A stretch of 64,000 nucleotides of DNA, from the NCBI GenBank assembly GCA_036389035.1, contig DASVQQ010000002.1, positions 1-64,000 of the forward strand, written 5' to 3'. Both the position numbers and the translations under genes were made by a program. The number at the start of each line of letters is the position of its first letter. Position 1 is the stretch's first letter. This DNA is from Jatrophihabitans sp. Its GTDB lineage: Bacteria > Actinomycetota > Actinomycetes > Mycobacteriales > Jatrophihabitantaceae. The notes below the pieces were generated by a model. That model was not told the origin of the DNA and did no database searches. It was given only the letters and a program-made list of their open reading frames with translations. Positions 34,187-42,897 of the stretch are shown here, piece after piece.

Positions 34187-34597
34187 ATGACACCGCGCGT
34201 CGAAACCCGCCCGTACGCCGTGCTCGACCATCCGTGGGCCGAGAAGTTCCTCGCTCGCCGCCGGTCCTGGGACTGGCACGGACCGGCCGAGATCGACGTC
34301 TTCGACGCCGGCGGCGTGATCACTGACCTGCTCGAGGACTGGCGGACGGCGATCTTCCACGTCGCCGACGGCAACCACACGCTGCAGGAGTTCATCTCCA
34401 GCATGGCCGACCAGTACGGCGACCCGGCGGCGGTGCCGGCCGAGCTTGCTCAGCTGCTGCTGGCCGAAACCCGCGCGCTGGTCGAGGACCGCCAGGTCAT
34501 CGAGCTGTGGGACCGGGCCGCGGACCTGGCTGACGACTTCGACCTGCCCCGCTCGCAGCGCCACCTGCTGACCCCCGGCGACGAGACTGCCGGCTGA
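34187..34597 (+). CDS. Small PqqD/RRE-like protein (tentative), partner of the upstream gene
   Basis: The protein has 136 residues. Residues about 35-110 read like a winged-helix peptide-binding domain of the PqqD/RRE type: EIDVFDAGGVITDLLEDW, ADGNHTLQEFISSMADQYG, then LLLAETRALVEDRQVIELW. The order strand-turn, D-G-x-x-T-L-x-E helix and the final leucine-rich helix fit that family, but identity is low by eye. It starts two bases after the upstream stop codon, so the two proteins are made together. It could also be an unrelated helical partner or immunity-type protein. Confidence 0.55.
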   Translation: MTPRVETRPYAVLDHPWAEKFLARRRSWDWHGPAEIDVFDAGGVITDLLEDWRTAIFHVADGNHTLQEFISSMADQYGDPAAVPAELAQLLLAETRALVEDRQVIELWDRAADLADDFDLPRSQRHLLTPGDETAG

Positions 34598-34620
34598 TCG
34601 GCACACAGATCGGCCGGCCA

Positions 34621-36207
34621 TCAGCAACCGGTGACCATCCGGACGGCTGGCTGCGCCCGGATCTCGTCCGCCTTCGGTGCTCGCAGCAGCCCGCTGGCCA
34701 CGTAGAGGCGCGCCAACCGGTCGGCGCGAACCAGCCGCAGCGAACCCGACCGCAGGTTCGTCGCCACGAACGCGCGGATGGTGGCGTCGAAGCTGGTGCG
34801 GCAACGGGGCTGCCCGATCAGGACGGTGTCGATGCCGTGCAGGGCCTCGGGCAACCGCACGTGCACGGGGGCTGACCCGGTGAACGTCGACACCTCGACC
34901 CGCAGGAATCCGGTCGTCAACACCGCGCCGTGCAGTCCGAGCCGGGTGCGGATCTCGGGGAGCGCGACCGCGCCGTCCCGCTGCAGCCGCGCGACCTGGT
35001 CGAGCTGCCCGATCGACGGGATCGCGATCGCTGCCAGCGCGCAGGCCGCCGCCAGACCTGCGCCGCCACGCGCCAGCCGGCGGCGCAGGTCTGGCGGCCA
35101 GTCGGCGGACCGCGCTCGCCCGCCCCGCCACATGAACTCCCAGCAGCCCAGCGATGAGAGCGCCACCGCGGCCGGAAGCCAGAGCGTCCAGTAGAAGGGC
35201 AGCACCACCCCGGCCAGCCAGCAGTGAAAGGCCAGCGGCCCGACCAGCGCGGCGACCAGCCAGCCGACCAATCGGTCCCGGCGCAGCACGACAGCCGCCA
35301 GCATCGTCAGCGGAATCGTCCAGCTCAGGATCGGACCGATCCCGTGAGCGGCGAACCACAGGTTCGTCCACCAGGGCGGGTGAGTGGACAGCTGCCCGTC
35401 GAATCCGACGAGGTGCCCGTCGCGGGAGTGCCGGGATTGGAAGCGGTACAGGTAGCCGATCCGCCCAACCGGGTCACCGAAGGGCAGGTAGCAGCAGAGG
35501 AAAGTGCCCGCCGCCGCGGCCACCGCGCCGAGCGACTGCAGCAGCCGGACCAGCAGCGCGGTCAGCGGACGCAGCGACCACGCCAGGCCGACAGCTATCG
35601 GCGCCACCAGGCCGAGAAAGCCGTTCTCCTTGCTGGCGCTGGCCAAACCGGTGCTGATACCCGCGCCGATCGCCAGCACCCAGGCCCGCCGACCGGAATA
35701 CCGGAACCAGTACCACCCCAGCGCGAGCGAGCCGACCATGAAGAACCCGGCGACCGGGTCGAGCATCGCGGTCCGGCCGAAGCGGGTGACCTGCGGGGCC
35801 ACGCTCATCGGAATCAGCGCCAGCGTGCTGCCGGCCAGCAGTCCCACCCACCTGTTGACCGCCGCGCCCAGCCAGAGGCACAGGATCAGCGCGGCGCCCA
35901 CCGTGCACGAAGCGCTGACGGCACGCGCGGCGCCGATATCCGGCTGCCCCTGAACGAGTTCGGCGACGCCGAAGAGCACTTTGGCCAGAGGTGGATGCTC
36001 GAAGTTGTTCAGCGCCGAGGACCGTTGCGCGGCGGTGAGTGAGTCCCAGTGCAGGTATCGCCACGAGACATTCGCGTACAGGGCCTCATCGACCTGGATC
36101 GGCGCCCGCGAGAGCCGGTAGAAGTTCTGGAAGACCGCCGCGGCGGCAGCGAGGGTCGACGCGAGGAGAAAGGCCGGCGTCCAGGGGTTGAGCCGCTTGC
36201 TGGACAT
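34621..36207 (-). CDS. GT39/ArnT-like membrane glycosyltransferase
   Basis: The protein has 528 residues with about ten membrane segments. The first extracellular loop has the acidic VDEALYANVSWRYLHWD pattern (an Asp-Glu pair after helix 1), followed by NFEHPPLAKVLFG, the signature of protein mannosyl- and lipid-A arabinose-transferases using polyprenyl-phosphate sugars. A second loop holds TRFGRTAMLDPVAGFF and SKENGFLG. The C-terminal ~120 residues are extracytoplasmic. AGGAG precedes ATG 36207. It probably transfers a sugar onto an exported protein or envelope lipid; the acceptor is unknown. Confidence 0.85.
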   Translation of the reverse strand: MSSKRLNPWTPAFLLASTLAAAAAVFQNFYRLSRAPIQVDEALYANVSWRYLHWDSLTAAQRSSALNNFEHPPLAKVLFGVAELVQGQPDIGAARAVSASCTVGAALILCLWLGAAVNRWVGLLAGSTLALIPMSVAPQVTRFGRTAMLDPVAGFFMVGSLALGWYWFRYSGRRAWVLAIGAGISTGLASASKENGFLGLVAPIAVGLAWSLRPLTALLVRLLQSLGAVAAAAGTFLCCYLPFGDPVGRIGYLYRFQSRHSRDGHLVGFDGQLSTHPPWWTNLWFAAHGIGPILSWTIPLTMLAAVVLRRDRLVGWLVAALVGPLAFHCWLAGVVLPFYWTLWLPAAVALSSLGCWEFMWRGGRARSADWPPDLRRRLARGGAGLAAACALAAIAIPSIGQLDQVARLQRDGAVALPEIRTRLGLHGAVLTTGFLRVEVSTFTGSAPVHVRLPEALHGIDTVLIGQPRCRTSFDATIRAFVATNLRSGSLRLVRADRLARLYVASGLLRAPKADEIRAQPAVRMVTGC

Positions 36208-36349
36208 GACACGCTCCTAGGCAAGGCAAGGCGATCCGGCCTATTGGCCGGTTACGCCCTTACTGCCTAGACACCTGATGCCCGCAATCCGTTGCCTGCC
36301 AGCCGACATCGCGGCCCCGCGTCTCGCGGTCGCCCAACCCCGAGCACGC

Positions 36350-36411
36350 CATTGTGCGGCCGGAAACGTCGTGGCCAAGGCCGTTCGAGCGACGTTTCGG
36401 GCCGCACAATG
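36350..36411. repeat. Long imperfect palindrome: 22-bp arms, 18-bp spacer
   Basis: The left arm at 36350-36371 starts CATTGTGCGGCC and ends AAACGTCG. The right arm at 36390-36411 is its reverse complement with a single mismatch. The spacer contains GGCCAAGGCC, a smaller hairpin. It lies in a 310-bp gap between the GT39 gene and the LURP-one gene, about 110 bp before the latter's start, with no U tract. The rest of the gap shows no gene. It could be a REP/MITE-like element or a strong transcript-end structure. Confidence 0.8.
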
Positions 36412-36517
36412 CGTGTGGACGCGCCGCTAGCAGTCCCACCCGGTGGAGCCCCTGGCCCTCGACTCCGTGGAAGACTCTCCGGAAACCCACCCCTTACCCC
36501 CAGACGTCGGAGCAACC

Positions 36518-37111
36518 ATGACCAACCTCGCGAACGTCGACCACTTCTTCGTCAAGCAGAAGATCACCATGATGGTGAACCGCTACGAGATCCGTGCCGC
36601 CCTGCCGGACGGCTCCGAGGGCGAAGTGCTGGCCGTCGCGCAGCAGAAGCGGATGGCGTTCAAGGAGCAGGTCACGTTCTACGCCGACGAGAAGCGCTCC
36701 GTGCCGGTGTTCAGCTTCAAGGCGCGCAAGCGGATCGACCTGGCCGCCACGTACGACGTGCTGGACGCCGAGGGTCAGCCGATCGGCAGCTTCCGCAAGG
36801 AGTTCGCCAAGTCCCTGCTGCGGTCCTCGTGGGAGCTCACCTGGGCGGCAGGCCTCGCCAGCGGGACCGAACGCAGTCAGGGCGTCGCCATCGCCCGGCG
36901 CCTGTGGGAGCGCCTGCCCTTCGTCGGCGACCTGCCGTCGCCGTTCCTCTTCCACTTCGACTTCACCGACGCGCAGGGGAACGTCGTCCTCTCCTCGGTG
37001 CGCAAGCGCTCGCTGCGGGACCGGTACGAGGTCACCGTCCCGGGCGGTCGGGTCGACGGCCGCGTGGCGGCGGCGATGGCGGTCGCGCTGGACGCGCTGC
37101 AGTCCCGCTGA
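36518..37111 (+). CDS. LURP-one-related / scramblase-like family protein
   Basis: The protein has 197 residues. Beta-rich family features are FFVKQKITMMVNRYEIR at the start, EQVTFYADEKRSVPVFSFKARKRIDLAATYDVLD, and GSFRKEFAKSLLRSSWEL. This is a Tubby-like beta-barrel fold, known in plant LURP1 and phospholipid scramblases; bacterial functions are unknown. The C-terminus VDGRVAAAMAVALDALQSR is short and helical. GGAG lies five bases before ATG 36518. It converges with the aldose epimerase gene. Confidence 0.85.
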   Translation: MTNLANVDHFFVKQKITMMVNRYEIRAALPDGSEGEVLAVAQQKRMAFKEQVTFYADEKRSVPVFSFKARKRIDLAATYDVLDAEGQPIGSFRKEFAKSLLRSSWELTWAAGLASGTERSQGVAIARRLWERLPFVGDLPSPFLFHFDFTDAQGNVVLSSVRKRSLRDRYEVTVPGGRVDGRVAAAMAVALDALQSR

Positions 37112-37141
37112 GTCGGGCCACCCCGGCGGGCCAGCTGCCGC

Positions 37142-38026
37142 TCAGACCAGCCGGACGCCCCAGCTGCCGGTCCACTGCTGCCCTGGCTCCAGCCGGATCA
37201 GCCCCTCGCCGGAGTTGAAGGCGTTGGCCGGGCAGCTCATCGGCTCGATCGCCACCGCGTTGCGCCCGGGCGTGATGAACGGCGGCGTGAACACCTGCAG
37301 GTAACCGAAGGCGGCGTCCCAGCGGATCTCGACGCTGCGCTGCTCGGTGCGCAGCAGCGCCGCCGAGCCGGTCAGCTCGGTGAAGCCGTGGTCCAGCCGC
37401 AGGCCGCCGATCGGCCGGATCGTCCTGAGGTCGTGCGGGGTGCCTTCGACGCGATGGCGCCCGGTCGGGATCTGGCGGTCATCGGCCTCGATCACCGCCC
37501 CGGCCGGCACCAGCAGCTCGGCGGTGTCCAGCTCGTGCCCGGCCAGGTCCAGGTAGGGGTGAAAGCCGGCCCCGAACGGCGCGGCGGACCGGCCGGTGTT
37601 GGTGACGACCGCGCTCACCCGCAGTCCGGCGTCGGCGTCGAGGCGGTAGTCCAGCTGAAGGCGCAGCTCGAACGGGTAGCCGGTCTGGGGCGCCAGCTCG
37701 TGGGTCAGCGTCACCGACGAGCGGTCCTGGCGCTCGGCGCTCCACCGGACCCACTTCACCAGGCCATGGCTGGCGTTGAGCCGCGCGGGCTCGGTGAGCG
37801 GCAGCTGGTAGTCCTCGCCGTCGAAGCGGTAGCGGCCGCCGGCGATCCGGTTCGGCCACGGCAGCAGCACCGCGCCGCTGGACTTGGGCGGCAGGGCCCG
37901 CGTCGGGTTCTCCACGGTGATCGGCGTGCCGTCGTGCCACAGCCCCGCCAGGCAGGCCCCGACCTCGGCCAGGGTCGCCCGGTAACCGCCGGCGGCGATC
38001 TCGTAGCGCCTGCCGTCAAAGCTCAT
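37142..38026 (-). CDS. Aldose 1-epimerase family protein (GalM-like)
   Basis: The protein has 294 residues. The family features are LLPWPNRIAGGRYRFDG near 52-68, NASHGLVKWVRW (catalytic His), GAGFHPYLDL (second His) and the FGYLQVFTPP...VAIEPMSCPANAFNSG segment with the catalytic Glu. It interconverts alpha and beta anomers of a hexose. The start codon belongs to the third of three tandem 22-23-bp copies of the N-terminal coding sequence. The two upstream copies form mini-ORFs linked by ATGA overlaps to the MFS gene before it. Confidence 0.9.
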   Translation of the reverse strand: MSFDGRRYEIAAGGYRATLAEVGACLAGLWHDGTPITVENPTRALPPKSSGAVLLPWPNRIAGGRYRFDGEDYQLPLTEPARLNASHGLVKWVRWSAERQDRSSVTLTHELAPQTGYPFELRLQLDYRLDADAGLRVSAVVTNTGRSAAPFGAGFHPYLDLAGHELDTAELLVPAGAVIEADDRQIPTGRHRVEGTPHDLRTIRPIGGLRLDHGFTELTGSAALLRTEQRSVEIRWDAAFGYLQVFTPPFITPGRNAVAIEPMSCPANAFNSGEGLIRLEPGQQWTGSWGVRLV

Positions 38027-38049
38027 AGCGCCCTGCCGTCACACGTCAT
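38023..38049 (-). CDS. Mini-ORF 2 (8 codons) copying the epimerase start
   Basis: It reads MTCDGRAL then TGA. The sequence is a near copy of the epimerase start MSFDGRRY. Its ATG overlaps the stop of mini-ORF 1, and its TGA overlaps the epimerase ATG in ATGA (38026-38023). There is no ribosome binding site of its own. Peptide function is doubtful; the value may lie in termination-reinitiation. Confidence 0.5.
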   Translation of the reverse strand: MTCDGRAL

Positions 38050-38072
38050 AGCGCCTGGCCGTCGAAGATCAT
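38046..38072 (-). CDS. Mini-ORF 1 (8 codons) between MFS and epimerase genes
   Basis: It reads MIFDGQAL then TGA, the first of three tandem copies of the epimerase start region (period 22-23 bp). Its ATG shares ATGA with the stop of the upstream MFS gene (38072-38069). With mini-ORF 2 it forms a chain of three overlapping stop/start junctions leading into the epimerase. Confidence 0.5.
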   Translation of the reverse strand: MIFDGQAL

Positions 38073-39388
38073 GCGCTCGACGGTAGCGAGTCCGGCTCAA
38101 CCGGGGGCTGGTGGGCGTCGTACTGCCAGAACGACCGGACGGCCCGAGCCGCGATCAGCACCGCGCCGGCGCACAGCAGGCCACCGCCCACCCACGACAC
38201 CGTGACCGAGGTGAGCGAGGCGGTGGCGCCGGCCCGCAGGTCGCCCAGCCGGGGCCCGCCCGCCACCACCACCACGAAGACCCCCTGCATCCGCCCGCGC
38301 ATCACATCGGGGGCGTAGGTCTGCAGGATGGTCTGGCGGTACACGGCGCTGACTAGGTCGGCCGCGCCGGCCACCGCCAGCAGCAGCACCGCAAGCCACA
38401 GCTGGTGGGCCAGGCCCGCCACCGCCACGGCCAACCCCCAGACCACGATCGCCGAGGTCAGGCTGACCCCCTGCCGGCGGACCCGGGCGATCCAACCGCC
38501 GGACAGCCCGGCCAGCACCGAGCCGATCGCGATCGCGGCGTACAGCGGGCCCACCTGACCGTGCCAGCGGTCATCGGCCACCTGCGGGTACAGCGCCCGG
38601 GGCATCGCGAACACCATCGCCACGATGTCGACCACGAAGGACATCAGCAGCACCGGATGCCCGCTGATGAACCGCAGCCCGTCCAGCACCGAGCGCAGCC
38701 CGGCCCGCGGGGACGAGCCGTCCGGCGGGATGCGGGGCAGCCGCACGTTGGCGTACATGGCCAGGGTGAACAGCGCGGCGTCCACGGCGTAGGCGTAGGC
38801 GAAGCCGTGCTGCCGGGTGACCAGCACCCCGGCGATCAGCGGGCCGATCACCTGGCCGACATTGCCCACTGTGAACGTCATGGTGTTGGCGGCCGGCACC
38901 AGTTCCAGCGGCACGATCCTGGGGATGATCGCCCCGCGCGCCGACGAGGCGACGCCGAAGAAGCCGGACTGGGCGGCGACCAGGGCCAGGATCAGCGGCA
39001 CGCTGCGCAGGTCGGCCAGGGTCTGCAGCAGCAGCCCGACCGTGCACGCCCAGGTTCCCAGCGAGCTGATCAGCAGCAGCGTGCGGCGGTCGATGGCGTC
39101 GGCGATGGCCCCGCCGTACAGGCCGAAGACCACCAGCGGGATCAGCCCGGCCAGGCCCACCAAGCCGACCTGCAGGGACGAGCGCGACAGCTGGTAGACC
39201 TGCACCGGGACGGCCACCGCGGTCAGCATCGCCCCGATGAACGAGGTGCCCTGCCCCATCACCTGCCGCCGGAACGGGGCGATCCTCAGCGGCGCGGTGT
39301 CGATGGCGTGCCTGCGCAACCAGCCGGCCTCGGGCTCGGCCTCGGACTCGAGCGCTGCTTCCGGCCCGGGCGTGCCGTCCTGGGTCAC
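38069..39388 (-). CDS. MFS transporter
   Basis: The protein has about 439 residues and twelve membrane segments, with an MFS_3 / EntS-like pattern: GQGTSFIGAMLTAVAVPVQV, GGAIADAIDRRTLLL (helix 2-3 signature) and RGAIIPRIVPLELVPAANTM. GTG 39388 is chosen because it forms a GTGA overlap with the stop of pdxH; the longer start at 39412 would lie further inside that gene. Exporters of siderophores and drugs are the nearest families. The substrate is unknown. It is the middle gene of pdxH - MFS - epimerase. Confidence 0.87.
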   Translation of the reverse strand: MTQDGTPGPEAALESEAEPEAGWLRRHAIDTAPLRIAPFRRQVMGQGTSFIGAMLTAVAVPVQVYQLSRSSLQVGLVGLAGLIPLVVFGLYGGAIADAIDRRTLLLISSLGTWACTVGLLLQTLADLRSVPLILALVAAQSGFFGVASSARGAIIPRIVPLELVPAANTMTFTVGNVGQVIGPLIAGVLVTRQHGFAYAYAVDAALFTLAMYANVRLPRIPPDGSSPRAGLRSVLDGLRFISGHPVLLMSFVVDIVAMVFAMPRALYPQVADDRWHGQVGPLYAAIAIGSVLAGLSGGWIARVRRQGVSLTSAIVVWGLAVAVAGLAHQLWLAVLLLAVAGAADLVSAVYRQTILQTYAPDVMRGRMQGVFVVVVAGGPRLGDLRAGATASLTSVTVSWVGGGLLCAGAVLIAARAVRSFWQYDAHQPPVEPDSLPSSA

Positions 39389-40134
39389 GGGCCGAGCCGC
39401 TCGACCAGCCACTCCTCGCCGCCGGCCGCGCTCGTCTCGTCCGCCACGCCGTCGGCAAAGTCGGTCCTGCCGTCGGCGAAGCCGGCCGCCAGCCGGTAGC
39501 GCAGCCGGTCGTGCAACCGGAACTCCCGGCCCTGCCAGAACTCCGCCTCGGTCACCGTGATCCGGTAGCCGCCCCAGTGCGGCGGCGGCGGGATCTCACC
39601 CTCGCCGAAGCGTTCGGTGACCTCGGCCAGCCGCCGCTCCAGCTCGGCCCGGTTCGCGATCGACTCGGACTGCGGCGAGGCCCAGGCCGCCAGCTGTGCC
39701 CCGCGCGGGCGGGACGCGAAGTAGCGGGCGGTCTCGGCCGGGTCGACCTTGGCCACCGGGCCGCGCAGGCGCACCTGGCGCTCCAGCGGCAGCCACGAGA
39801 ACAGCGCGGCGGCCACCGGGTTGGCGGTGAGCTGGCGGCCCTTGGCGGACTGGTAGTTGGTGTAGAAGACCACGCCGGCGGCGTCGAAGCCCCGCGCCAG
39901 CACGGTCCGCAGGTCCGGCCGGCCGGCCTCGTCGACCGTGGCCACCTGCATGGCGTTGGGCTCGTGGACCCGGTCATCGGCCACCGCCTGGACGAACCAC
40001 AGCCGCAGCTGCTCCAGCCAGGTCGGCGCCAGCAGGTCCTCGCTCAGCTCGCCGGCGCCGTAGGAGCGGCGCAGGCTGACCAGCCTCGCCAGCGGATCGG
40101 TGGAGTCGGTCCCAGAGACGGTCACCCGGCCCAT
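39385..40134 (-). CDS. pdxH: Pyridoxine/pyridoxamine 5'-phosphate oxidase
   Basis: The protein has 249 residues. FMN and substrate signatures are NAMQVATVDEAGRPDLRTVLARG, VFYTNYQSAKGRQLTANP, RQVRLRGPVAKV and the C-terminal EFWQGREFRLHDRLRYRL (consensus PxxxEFWQG...RLHDR). It makes pyridoxal phosphate, the last step of vitamin B6 synthesis or salvage. About 30 residues after the usual end (ADGRTDFADGVADETSAAGG, then a LVERL end) form an extra or modified tail. It is divergent from citA across 155 bp, a pairing also seen in other actinobacteria. A GTG at 40125 is an alternative start. Confidence 0.94.
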   Translation of the reverse strand: MGRVTVSGTDSTDPLARLVSLRRSYGAGELSEDLLAPTWLEQLRLWFVQAVADDRVHEPNAMQVATVDEAGRPDLRTVLARGFDAAGVVFYTNYQSAKGRQLTANPVAAALFSWLPLERQVRLRGPVAKVDPAETARYFASRPRGAQLAAWASPQSESIANRAELERRLAEVTERFGEGEIPPPPHWGGYRITVTEAEFWQGREFRLHDRLRYRLAAGFADGRTDFADGVADETSAAGGEEWLVERLGP

Positions 40135-40289
40135 TCTTCCAGCCCGGCGAAGGCGCGTGACTGCGCCGCCGAAGGATAGGTAACAATGGACTCGTCGGGT
40201 GCATCGCCATCGCGCCCACAGCTCAGCGAGCCTTCCGCGCGGCTCCGCCAGACGGACGGTGAGCTGACCAAGCGATCGGAGTCAGTTGC

Positions 40290-41396
40290 ATGTCAGACGA
40301 TTTCAGCCCCGGCCTCGAGGGCGTCATCGCGTTCGAAACCGAGATCGCCGAACCTGACAAGGACGGTGGCGCGCTGCGTTACCGCGGCGTCGACATCGAG
40401 GAACTGGTCGGCCACGTCACGTTCGGCAATGTCTGGGCGCTGCTGGTGGACGGCAAGTTCGGGCCCGGCCTGCCGCCGGCGGAGCCGTTCCCGATCCCGG
40501 TGCACACCGGTGACGTCCGGGTGGACGTGCAGGCCGCGCTGGCGATGCTCTCCCCCATCTGGGGCTACCGGCCGTTGCTGGACATCAGTGACGACGAGGC
40601 CCGCGAGCAGGCCGCCCGGGCCTCGGTGATGGCGCTGTCCTACGTGGCCCAGTCGGCCCGCGGGGTCGGCGCGCCGGCCGTTCCGCAGTCGCGCATCGAC
40701 CAGTCCCGCACCATCGTCGAGCGGTTCATGACGCGCTGGCGCGGCGAGCCGGATCCGCGCCACGTGGACGCCGTCGACGCCTACTTCGTCTCGGCCGCCG
40801 AGCACGGCATGAACGCCTCGACCTTCACCGCCCGGGTGATCGCCTCGACCGGCGCGGACGTCGCCGCCGCGATCTCCGGCGCCATCGGCGCGATGTCGGG
40901 TCCGCTGCACGGCGGCGCCCCGGCCCGGGTGCTGCCGATGCTCGAGGCGGTGGAGCGCTCCGGTGACGCCCGCAAGGTGGTCACCGACATCCTGGACCGC
41001 AAGGAACGGATGATGGGCTTCGGCCACCGGGTGTACCGGGCCGAGGACCCGCGCGCCCGCGTGCTGCGCCGCACCTGCAAGGAGCTGAACGCGCCCCGCT
41101 ACGAGGTCGCCGCCGCTCTGGAGCAGGCCGCGTTGAAGGAGCTGCGCGAGCGCCGCCCGGACCACCCGATCGAGACCAACGTCGAGTTCTGGGCCGCGGT
41201 CATCCTGGACTTCGCCGAGGTGCCGCCGCACATGATGCCGGCGCTGTTCAGCTGCGCCCGCACCGCCGGCTGGGCCGCGCACATCATGGAGCAGAAGAAG
41301 ACCGGCCGGCTGGTCCGCCCGTCGGCCCGCTACATCGGCCCGGATCCGCGCAGCCCGAAGGACGTCGAGGGCTGGGACAACATCGCGCACTCGTAG
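40290..41396 (+). CDS. citA: Citrate synthase 2
   Basis: The protein has 368 residues, the short type common in actinobacteria. Features are LRYRGVDIEELV at the start, SAAEHGMNASTFTARVIAST (His), GPLHGGAPARVL (His) and MMGFGHRVYRAEDPRARVL, plus NVEFWAAVILDFAEVP. It condenses acetyl-CoA and oxaloacetate (or a methylcitrate-type variant with propionyl-CoA). GGAG lies upstream at suitable spacing. It is divergent from pdxH. Confidence 0.95.
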   Translation: MSDDFSPGLEGVIAFETEIAEPDKDGGALRYRGVDIEELVGHVTFGNVWALLVDGKFGPGLPPAEPFPIPVHTGDVRVDVQAALAMLSPIWGYRPLLDISDDEAREQAARASVMALSYVAQSARGVGAPAVPQSRIDQSRTIVERFMTRWRGEPDPRHVDAVDAYFVSAAEHGMNASTFTARVIASTGADVAAAISGAIGAMSGPLHGGAPARVLPMLEAVERSGDARKVVTDILDRKERMMGFGHRVYRAEDPRARVLRRTCKELNAPRYEVAAALEQAALKELRERRPDHPIETNVEFWAAVILDFAEVPPHMMPALFSCARTAGWAAHIMEQKKTGRLVRPSARYIGPDPRSPKDVEGWDNIAHS

Positions 41397-41482
41397 CGGC
41401 TGCTACCTGGGTGTGAAGCGGCGCGCCACATCCGTCGATCCGGCGTGCTCACGGCGGCCGAGGGTCCTATAGTCCCCAGGAT

Positions 41483-42796
41483 ATGGCGAGACAGGGCTCA
41501 GGCAGCTGGCGCAACTGGGCGGGCACCTATTCGGTGACGCCGGCCCGGCTCCAGTACCCATGCTCGCCGGACGAGGTGGCGGCCGAGGTGTGCCGCGCCG
41601 CCCAGGACGAGCTGTCGGTGAAGGCGGTCGGCGCCGGCTACAGCTTCACCGACATCGCGGTGACCCGGGGCGTGATGCTCGACCTGTCCGGGATGACCGG
41701 GGTGCTGGCCGCCGACAAGCAGACCGGCCTGGTGACCGTCGCCGCCGGGACCACGTTGCGGGAGCTGAACGAGCAGCTGTGGAAGCTCGGCCTGTCGATC
41801 AGCTGCCTGGGCAATCTCGATGCCGCCACCATCGCCGGCGCCATCGCCACCGGCACCCACGGCACCGGCCGGCGTTACGCCGGCCTGTGCAGCCAGGTAC
41901 GGGCCCTGCAACTGGTCACCGCCGACGGGCAGCTGCTGGAATGCTCGGCCGAGCAGCATCCCGAGCTGTTCGCCGCGGCCCGGCTCAGCCTCGGCGCCCT
42001 GGGCATCATCACCGCGGTGACCCTGCAGTGCGAGCCGGCCTTCGCCCTGCATTCGGTCGAGGCGCCGGCCGACTACGACGACCTGCTCGAGGTGCTGGCC
42101 AAGCTGGAGCTTCGGGATCACTTCGAGTTCCTCTGGTTCCCGCACACCCGGCGGGTGCTGACCAAGGTGCAGACCCGGCTGCCGGCCGACGCCCCGCTGC
42201 ACCCGCGTGGCGCGCTGCGCAGCTGGCGCGACGAGCGGTTCCTGGGCGATGTGGTCTACGAGGGCATCAACCGGCTGACCGCCACCTGGCCCAGGCTGAC
42301 CGCCAGGGTGAACCGGCTCACCACCCGGGCGCTGCCCGAACGCAGCTACACCGACCGGGCCTACCGGATCGTGCCGAGCCAGGGCTCGCTGCTGTACCGC
42401 ACGATGGAGTACGCGATTCCCCGGGCGTCGCTGCCGCACGTCCTGGACGAGCTCGACGACTGGGTGCAGCGTTCCGGGGAAGATGTCGTGTTTCCGGTCG
42501 AGGTCCGGCTGACGGCTGCCGACAACATCCCGCTGTCGCCGGCCTTCGGTCGCGAGACCTGCTATGTCGCGGTGTACCAGTACCACCGGCGTTCCTATGA
42601 CCAGTGGTTCGCCGCCGTCGAGGCGATCGCCCGTGAGGCCGACGGCCGGCCGCACTGGGCCAAGCTGCACTACCGCTCGGCCGAGGACCTGGCGCCGGCC
42701 TACCCGCTGTTCGATGAGTTCCTCGCGGTGCGCGACACCTACGACCCGAACCGCCGGTTCAGCAACGACTACCTGCGCCGGGTGCTCGGCAGCTGA
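41483..42796 (+). CDS. FAD-linked sugar-lactone oxidase (D-arabinono-1,4-lactone oxidase-like)
   Basis: The protein has 437 residues. The FAD-binding PCMH domain covers about 15-190 (KAVGAGYSFTDIAVTRGVMLDLSG, AGTTLRELNEQLWKLGLS, AGAIATGTHGTG). The ALO C-terminal domain ends with HWAKLHY...YDPNRRFSNDYLRRVL. The conserved HWAK/LHxR-type motif is present. Such enzymes oxidise aldonolactones or alditols, producing H2O2 or passing electrons on. Tandem repeats follow the stop codon. Confidence 0.9.
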   Translation: MARQGSGSWRNWAGTYSVTPARLQYPCSPDEVAAEVCRAAQDELSVKAVGAGYSFTDIAVTRGVMLDLSGMTGVLAADKQTGLVTVAAGTTLRELNEQLWKLGLSISCLGNLDAATIAGAIATGTHGTGRRYAGLCSQVRALQLVTADGQLLECSAEQHPELFAAARLSLGALGIITAVTLQCEPAFALHSVEAPADYDDLLEVLAKLELRDHFEFLWFPHTRRVLTKVQTRLPADAPLHPRGALRSWRDERFLGDVVYEGINRLTATWPRLTARVNRLTTRALPERSYTDRAYRIVPSQGSLLYRTMEYAIPRASLPHVLDELDDWVQRSGEDVVFPVEVRLTAADNIPLSPAFGRETCYVAVYQYHRRSYDQWFAAVEAIAREADGRPHWAKLHYRSAEDLAPAYPLFDEFLAVRDTYDPNRRFSNDYLRRVLGS

Positions 42797-42812
42797 TCGG
42801 GCTTGCGGGCGG

Positions 42813-42852
42813 CGGCTCGGGTCAGCTCGGCTCGGCTCGGGTCAGCTCGGCA
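42813..42852 (+). repeat. Tandem direct repeat, 2 x 20 bp, after the FAD oxidase gene
   Basis: CGGCTCGGGTCAGCTCGGCT at 42813-42832 is followed by an almost identical copy at 42833-42852 (last base differs). It begins 16 bases after the FAD-oxidase stop codon and lies in the leader of the AMP ligase gene. Confidence 0.88.
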
Positions 42853-42897
42853 GGTGAGGAGAGGCTGGGCAGCCCGGCGGCGCAATAGCGTCGCGGC

